From Limnothrix sp. FACHB-406 (GTDB lineage Bacteria > Cyanobacteriota > Cyanobacteriia > CACIAM-69d), in contig NZ_JACJSP010000001.1 of assembly GCF_014698235.1 (NCBI RefSeq), positions 1 through 64,000 of the forward strand: a DNA stretch of 64,000 nt. Direction: 5' to 3'. The position numbers and the translations under genes were made by a program. This document shows, in pieces, positions 59,882 through 64,000 of the stretch. Within the stretch, counting starts at the first letter, position 1; each line of letters starts with the position of its first letter. The notes under the pieces are model-generated. The model did no database searches, was not told the origin of the DNA, and saw nothing but the letters and a program-made list of their open reading frames with translations.

Positions 59882-61297
59882 ATGCAACGCCAAAAATTTA
59901 CCCTTGGTTTCATTGTGGTGCTGACGATCGCGGCGATCGCCGTGATTGTTAACCTGCCCGTGCAGTTGGGGCTTGACCTACGCGGTGGTTCCCAACTGAC
60001 ACTCCAGGTCATGACCACGCCGGAAATTCCCCAGGTCACGCCCGAAGATCTCTCGGCCGTCCGCAAAGTTATTGATAACCGGATTAATGAGCTGGGGGTT
60101 TCCGAAGCCCTGGTGCAAACGTCCGGCAACGACAAGCTGGTGGTGCAACTGCCGGGGGTCAGCGACCCGGAACAGGCGGAGCGAGTTTTGGGCAACACGG
60201 CGCGGCTGGAGTTTCGGGAGCAAAAACCGGGAACCGAGGCCCAATACCAAGCGGAACGGCAAGTTTACGACGAGCTGAAGGCGAAACGGGCCGCGCTGAT
60301 TCAGGCAGGGGACAAGGCCGCGATCGACGAAAATCAGCGGGCGATCGAACGGAGCCAGGAAGCCATTAGCCAACTGTTTGAAAAAGCGGTGCTCACGGGC
60401 CAAGATCTCCGGGAAGCGGGAGCCGCCCCGGATGGTGGCTTGGGTAACTCTTGGGTTGTGATTATTCGCTTTTCAGCCGATGCCGCCGATCGCTATGCGG
60501 AACTGACCAAAAAACTGGCGGGCACGGGTCGCGGCCTGGGTATTTTTCTCGATCGGGACTTGTTAACCGCACCCGTGGTGGGGCCGGAATATGCCCAATT
60601 GGGAATTACCGGCGGCAGCACCGAAATTCGCGGTAACTTCACCGCCGACTCCTCCCAAGAGTTGGTAATTCAACTGAAGGGTGGAGCCTTGCCCCTGCCC
60701 GTGAAGTTGGTGGAAACCCGCACCGTAGGCGCAACTTTGGGTCGCGACAGCGTAGAAAGCAGCATTTGGGCCGGTGTGGGTGGCTTGGTGTTGGTGCTGA
60801 TCTTTATGGCCATCTACTATCGCCTGCCCGGCGTGGTGGCTGACCTGGCCCTGATCATCTATGCCCTGTTGAACTTTGCAGTATTCGCGCTGGTGCCTGT
60901 CACCCTCTCGTTACCGGGGATTGCGGGCTTCATTCTCAGCATCGGGATGGCGGTGGATGCCAACGTGCTGATCTTTGAGCGCACCCGCGAGGAACTGCAA
61001 GCGGGCAAGAGTCTTTATCGATCGGTTGAATCCGGTTTCTATCGGGCGTTTTCCAGCATTTTGGATGGTAACGTCACCACCCTGATTGCCTGTGTGGTGC
61101 TGTTTTGGCTGGGCACAGGTTTGGTTAAAGGGTTTGCCCTCACCCTGGCGATCGGGGTGTTGTTGAGCATGTTCACCGCCCTCACCTGTAGCCGCACTCT
61201 GTTGTTTGTGGCCCTCAGTATTCCTTCCCTGCGCCGTCCTGAGTGGTATTGCCCCGGTTTAAAAGCCAATCTGAAAACGGCTGGCTCGGGCAACTAG
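59882..61297 (+). CDS. secD: Protein translocase subunit SecD
   Basis: A 471-residue SecD. The first membrane segment (FTLGFIVVLTIAAIAVIVNL) is followed by LGLDLRGGSQLTLQV, the D1 motif; the periplasmic part has RINELGVSEALVQTSGNDKL, VVQLPGVSDPEQA, LTKKLAGTGRGLGIFLDRDL and RGNFTADSSQELVIQLKGGALPLPV. The membrane half has VESSIWAGVGGLVLVLIFMA and SIGMAVDANVLIFERTREEL. SecD/F use proton motive force to pull proteins through SecYEG. Cyanobacterial SecD is about this length. secF follows 48 bases later. Confidence 0.96.
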   Translation: MQRQKFTLGFIVVLTIAAIAVIVNLPVQLGLDLRGGSQLTLQVMTTPEIPQVTPEDLSAVRKVIDNRINELGVSEALVQTSGNDKLVVQLPGVSDPEQAERVLGNTARLEFREQKPGTEAQYQAERQVYDELKAKRAALIQAGDKAAIDENQRAIERSQEAISQLFEKAVLTGQDLREAGAAPDGGLGNSWVVIIRFSADAADRYAELTKKLAGTGRGLGIFLDRDLLTAPVVGPEYAQLGITGGSTEIRGNFTADSSQELVIQLKGGALPLPVKLVETRTVGATLGRDSVESSIWAGVGGLVLVLIFMAIYYRLPGVVADLALIIYALLNFAVFALVPVTLSLPGIAGFILSIGMAVDANVLIFERTREELQAGKSLYRSVESGFYRAFSSILDGNVTTLIACVVLFWLGTGLVKGFALTLAIGVLLSMFTALTCSRTLLFVALSIPSLRRPEWYCPGLKANLKTAGSGN

Positions 61298-61345
61298 CGC
61301 CCCCCTTCGCCCCATTCCACCTGCCCTCCTGAATCAGCAAGCGTG

Positions 61346-62341
61346 ATGAACCTGAAGATTATTGAAAAAAGTCGGTTGTGGTGGTCGCTGTCCCTGGCCT
61401 TGACCGTTGCCGGGGCGATCGCCGTGATTGGTTGCATGGTCACCTTTGGCACGCCCCTGAAGTTGGGACTAGACTTTGTGGGGGGAACTCGTCTGCAACT
61501 GCAATTGGACTGCCCAGCCACCGGGGCCCAACCCCAATGCCAAAAACCTGTGGAGCTGGCCGATGTGCGGGCCGTGCTGAACGAACAGGATTTGGGCGGC
61601 GCGGCTGTTCAGTTGTTGGATGTGGATTCCAAGGCCCAAGACCGACATATCATCGCCATTCGATCGCAGGATTTAGCGGCCGAGAAGCGCACGGCCTTGG
61701 TGACCGCCCTGGAAGCCAAATTGGGCAAGTTTGATGCCCAAGGAACGCTGATTGACACGGTGGGGCCCGTACTGGGGCAGCAGGTGCTGAACTCCGGGGT
61801 GATGGCTGTGTTGCTGTCCCTGCTGGGCATTGTGATCTATCTGCGTTTTCGCTTCCAGTGGGACTACGCTATTTTTGCGGTGGTGGCCCTAATCCACGAT
61901 GTGCTGATTACGGTCGGGGCATTTGCGGCCATGGGCTGGTTTGGCGGCACGGAAATTGACACGCTGTTTATCGTGGCCTTGCTGACGATCATTGGTTTTT
62001 CCGTGAATGACACTGTGGTGATTTACGATCGGGTGCGGGAAAACATTGCCCAAAATCCCACCGCCCCGATCGATACAGTAGTGAACGATGCGGTGAATCA
62101 AACCCTGACCCGATCGCTCAACACCACCGCCAGCACCTTGCTTTCGGTTGTGGCGATCTTCCTGTTTGGGGGTTCCACCCTGCGGGACTTTTCGCTAGCC
62201 CTGATCATTGGGTTCATCTCTGGGGCTTACTCCAGTATTTTCATCGCCAGTACCCTGCTAGCCTGGTGGCGATCGCGCCCAGGCTATGTGCCCCCCAAAC
62301 CTGCCACGGAAACCGAAACCAAGCTCCAAGACTCTATTTAG
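61346..62341 (+). CDS. secF: Protein translocase subunit SecF
   Basis: A 331-residue SecF from ATG 61346 (the preceding GTG 61343 is an alternative). MNLKIIEKSRLWWSLSLALT begins the first helix; LGLDFVGGTRLQLQL is the SecF counterpart of D1. The membrane domain includes YLRFRFQWDYAIFAVVALIHDVL, IIGFSVNDTVVIYDRVREN and SLNTTASTLLSVVAIFLFGG. It forms the SecDF complex with the upstream gene product. Confidence 0.96.
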   Translation: MNLKIIEKSRLWWSLSLALTVAGAIAVIGCMVTFGTPLKLGLDFVGGTRLQLQLDCPATGAQPQCQKPVELADVRAVLNEQDLGGAAVQLLDVDSKAQDRHIIAIRSQDLAAEKRTALVTALEAKLGKFDAQGTLIDTVGPVLGQQVLNSGVMAVLLSLLGIVIYLRFRFQWDYAIFAVVALIHDVLITVGAFAAMGWFGGTEIDTLFIVALLTIIGFSVNDTVVIYDRVRENIAQNPTAPIDTVVNDAVNQTLTRSLNTTASTLLSVVAIFLFGGSTLRDFSLALIIGFISGAYSSIFIASTLLAWWRSRPGYVPPKPATETETKLQDSI

Positions 62342-62352
62342 CCATTCCCTTC

Positions 62353-62430
62353 TTTGCTGAACTGATTTACTGAGTCGGTTTACTGAATCGGTTGGCTGAA
62401 CAGGTTTACTGAACGGGTTTTCTGAGCTTC
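62353..62430. repeat. 13-bp tandem repeat downstream of secF, six units
   Basis: Units TTTGCTGAACTGA, TTTACTGAGTCGG, TTTACTGAATCGG, TTGGCTGAACAGG, TTTACTGAACGGG and TTTTCTGAGCTTC follow each other in phase. The CTGA core is invariant. The array lies between the secF stop and the start of the small membrane protein gene. Confidence 0.85.
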
Positions 62431-62458
62431 TGCAACTTTGCTGTTGCTGATTGCCCCA

Positions 62459-62815
62459 ATGCCAGTTTCTTGCTCAACTCCAGAGACTTCTCAATCGGCC
62501 GTTTGTCTTTTCTTCCTCGCCCCTTGCCCAAGTGTGCCTGCTCCTTCTTCCTCTCGCTTGCCCAGTCGATCGCGCTGGTTGCTGCTCGTCCTCTGTTGGG
62601 GCACGATCGGCCTAGCTAGTCTCTGGGCAATGCGCGAAGAATTTGATCTCTGGCGCACCTATTTCACCTGGGCTGCGGTGCGCTATGCCATTTTTTTCAA
62701 CCGCTGGCCGGTTTTTGGCCTGTCCCTTTGCCTGGGGCTGACTGTCACCACGCTGATCGATTACGGTCGCCATTATTTCTGTGATCAGCAGCCCGATCGC
62801 CCACGTAAACCCTAA
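62459..62815 (+). CDS. Small membrane protein of unknown function
   Basis: A 118-residue protein from ATG 62459. Residues about 1-45 are Ser/Pro/Cys-rich (PCPSVPAPSSSRLPSRSR). Two hydrophobic segments follow: WLLLVLCWGTIGLASLWAM and WPVFGLSLCLGLTVTTLID, with EFDLWRTYFTWAAVRYAIFF between. The latter part resembles small conserved cyanobacterial proteins, but no name is known to me. The start is uncertain; a later start close to the first helix may be correct. Confidence 0.6.
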   Translation: MPVSCSTPETSQSAVCLFFLAPCPSVPAPSSSRLPSRSRWLLLVLCWGTIGLASLWAMREEFDLWRTYFTWAAVRYAIFFNRWPVFGLSLCLGLTVTTLIDYGRHYFCDQQPDRPRKP

Positions 62816-63024
62816 ATGGGTCACAGGCGTAAACGCTTTAACCAACCCCCAGACCTAGGCATTTTCAGAACCGCGATCGCAAGTTGACTGTCGAGAAAAG
62901 TTGATAATAATAAAGAGTGAATTGCAGTGAGCGATCGCTCCTCTTGCTAATCGGGTTTAAGCAATTAGGCCAACGGCTCGATCGCCCCAATGGTTACTTA
63001 TGCCGTTTACCGAGGAACTACGCC

Positions 63025-63312
63025 ATGTCCGTTGAAATCATAGAAAAGAAGTCAGCCGCCACCATCCGTAAACCAGCACCTCGCTACAAAGTGCTGCTGC
63101 ATAACGATGACTTTAATTCCATGGAATACGTGGTGGAAACGCTGTTACAAACCGTTAGCAGCCTTACCCAACCCCAAGCCGTTAACATCATGATGGAAGC
63201 CCATTTTAACGGCTTGGCTTTAGTGATTACCTGTGCCCAAGAACATGCGGAATTTTATTGCGAAACCCTCAAAAACAAAGGGCTAACCAGCACGATCGAG
63301 CCAGATGAATAG
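63025..63312 (+). CDS. clpS: ATP-dependent Clp protease adaptor ClpS
   Basis: A 95-residue ClpS from ATG 63025, after GAGGA. RYKVLLHNDDFNSMEYVVETL contains the adaptor's N-degron-binding LHNDD motif, and the later HFNGLALVITCAQEHAEFY matches the ClpA/C-contact part (usually HxxGxxxVxxxxxExAE). ClpS delivers N-degron substrates to ClpC/ClpP. Cyanobacteria have one or two ClpS types; this has the classic features of ClpS1. A 36-residue in-frame upstream extension is rejected. Confidence 0.95.
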   Translation: MSVEIIEKKSAATIRKPAPRYKVLLHNDDFNSMEYVVETLLQTVSSLTQPQAVNIMMEAHFNGLALVITCAQEHAEFYCETLKNKGLTSTIEPDE

Positions 63313-63353
63313 GAACCAATTCATCAGTCGTTTTGAGCGATTCTAAGGAACCA

Positions 63354-63381
63354 AAGACAAGGGGCTTAAGCCCCTTGTCTT
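63354..63381. terminator. 28-bp perfect palindrome, probable bidirectional terminator
   Basis: A perfect palindrome with 14-bp half-site AAGACAAGGGGCTT. It sits 42 bases after clpS and 72 bases after the end of the convergent kinase gene, the right place for a shared terminator. The same core occurs at 14990-15009. Only two T residues end the arm, so termination strength is uncertain. Confidence 0.65.
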
Positions 63382-63452
63382 CACCACTACTGGTGCTTTG
63401 CCAGTACCCCAAGTTATTGCTCAGACATCTTCTTGATCAGTTAATGGTTGCC

Positions 63453-64000
63453 CTATAAAGCAGACGGCTTGTACCCCAGCTTTTGGTAAACCGGGAGGGT
63501 GAAATGAAAACAACTCCCGCCGCCCGGCCGCTCATCAACCCAAATTTGTCCATAGTGGGCCCGAATCGCCCGCTGACAGGCAGCTAGCCCAATGCCATAT
63601 CCTTCTGAGCGTTGATCTCGTTGCAGTCGGAATCGCTCTTTAAAGATGGAGCTACGTTGACTGTCGGGAATGCCGGGGCCACTGTCGCAAATGCTGACCT
63701 GCACATTCTGGGTGGTGCGGTGGAGGGCGGCCACATGGATTGTGCCCCCATCCGGCGTGTATTTCACGGCATTGTCCAGCAGGTTGGAAATCACTTGCCG
63801 AATTCGATCGGGGTCGGCATAAACCACCGGCAAGTCCTGGGGAATATCCGTTTCTAGGGTTTGGTGCTTCAGGTGAATTCGACTGCTGAAGGTGTCGATC
63901 ACCGCGTGACACAGGGCCTTGAGATCAACGGACTGGGGTTGAATGTCGGCCTCTTGCCCCTCCCCTTGGGACACTTCCAACAGGTTGGCAATCAAGCGAT
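63453..64000 (-). CDS. sasA: SasA-like histidine kinase, C-terminal part (cut by window edge)
   Basis: The last 182 residues of a histidine kinase whose start lies beyond base 64000. Visible: the end of the dimerization domain (LIANLLEVSQGEGQE), RIRQVISNLLDNAVKYTPDGG (N-box), VSICDSGPGIPDSQRSSIFKERFRLQRDQRSEGYGIGL (G1, F and G2 boxes) and AHYGQIWVDERPGGGSCFHFTLPVY at the end. The LQRDQxxEGYGIGL and AHYGQIWVDS..GxGSCFHFTLPVY strings match the end of SasA, the KaiC-interacting kinase of the circadian output pathway. The N-terminal KaiB-like domain cannot be checked. ATPase motifs look intact. Confidence 0.75.
   Translation of the reverse strand, partial: RLIANLLEVSQGEGQEADIQPQSVDLKALCHAVIDTFSSRIHLKHQTLETDIPQDLPVVYADPDRIRQVISNLLDNAVKYTPDGGTIHVAALHRTTQNVQVSICDSGPGIPDSQRSSIFKERFRLQRDQRSEGYGIGLAACQRAIRAHYGQIWVDERPGGGSCFHFTLPVYQKLGYKPSAL

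Overview
The window is chromosomal DNA from a cyanobacterium. GCGATCGC, the HIP1 palindrome iterated in cyanobacterial genomes, and its CGATCG core occur throughout genes and spacers. The gene set agrees: NdhD of the NDH-1 complex, a GUN4-domain protein, a CIA30-domain protein, a FutA-type iron-binding protein, a SYCRP1-like cAMP receptor, ClpS, and the C-terminus of a SasA-type kinase. Base composition looks moderately GC-rich. The genus cannot be fixed from sequence alone; a filamentous Limnothrix/Pseudanabaena-like organism is only a guess. I see no rRNA, tRNA or CRISPR array.

Layout. 0-9 kb: an IS5-type transposase fragment cut by the window edge, a nitroreductase, a DUF4079 membrane protein with a clear terminator, two tandem genes that share a six-motif SLH C-terminus (a beta-helix protein and an FAD-oxidoreductase fusion), and CorA. 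9-21 kb: a GDP-mannose pyrophosphorylase fused to a degenerate phosphomannomutase, a CRP-like regulator, a MidA-type methyltransferase, BolA and CGFS glutaredoxin, a glyoxalase-like membrane protein, a phosphoesterase, a SirB1-like protein, a pentapeptide-TPR protein, HU and a WecG/TagA glycosyltransferase. 20.7-28 kb: a segment bracketed by two inverted copies of a 171-bp MITE-like element, holding a U32 (RlhA-like) protein, a STAS protein, a kinase with a decayed ATPase domain and an LD-carboxypeptidase. 28-36 kb: FutA, an AT-rich gene desert and a 1811-residue Ser/Thr kinase-AAA-GAF-histidine kinase.

36-48 kb: TsaC, a ClpB with a 122-residue acidic tail, a CIA30 protein, a Walker-A-degenerate AAA protein divergent from a PacL-like cation ATPase, and NdhD. 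47.5-56 kb: IlvC, a Calx-beta/RTX protein, a P-loop-less cobalamin adenosyltransferase homologue, Dcd and ThyX (dTMP synthesis), TrpS, an SDR and small membrane proteins. 56-64 kb: a translationally coupled pair of zinc-ribbon-GUN4 protein and GT-C glycosyltransferase, SecD-SecF, a small membrane protein, ClpS and partial SasA.

Most of this is ordinary housekeeping sequence. The least explained items are the tandem SLH pair (including the enzyme-SLH fusion), proteins that keep a fold but lost the catalytic motif (PMM domain, BtuR-like protein, AAA protein, histidine kinase), the GUN4-glycosyltransferase pair, the ClpB tail, and several families of short palindromic or tandem repeats between genes. 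No clear multi-gene undescribed system or defence island was found.
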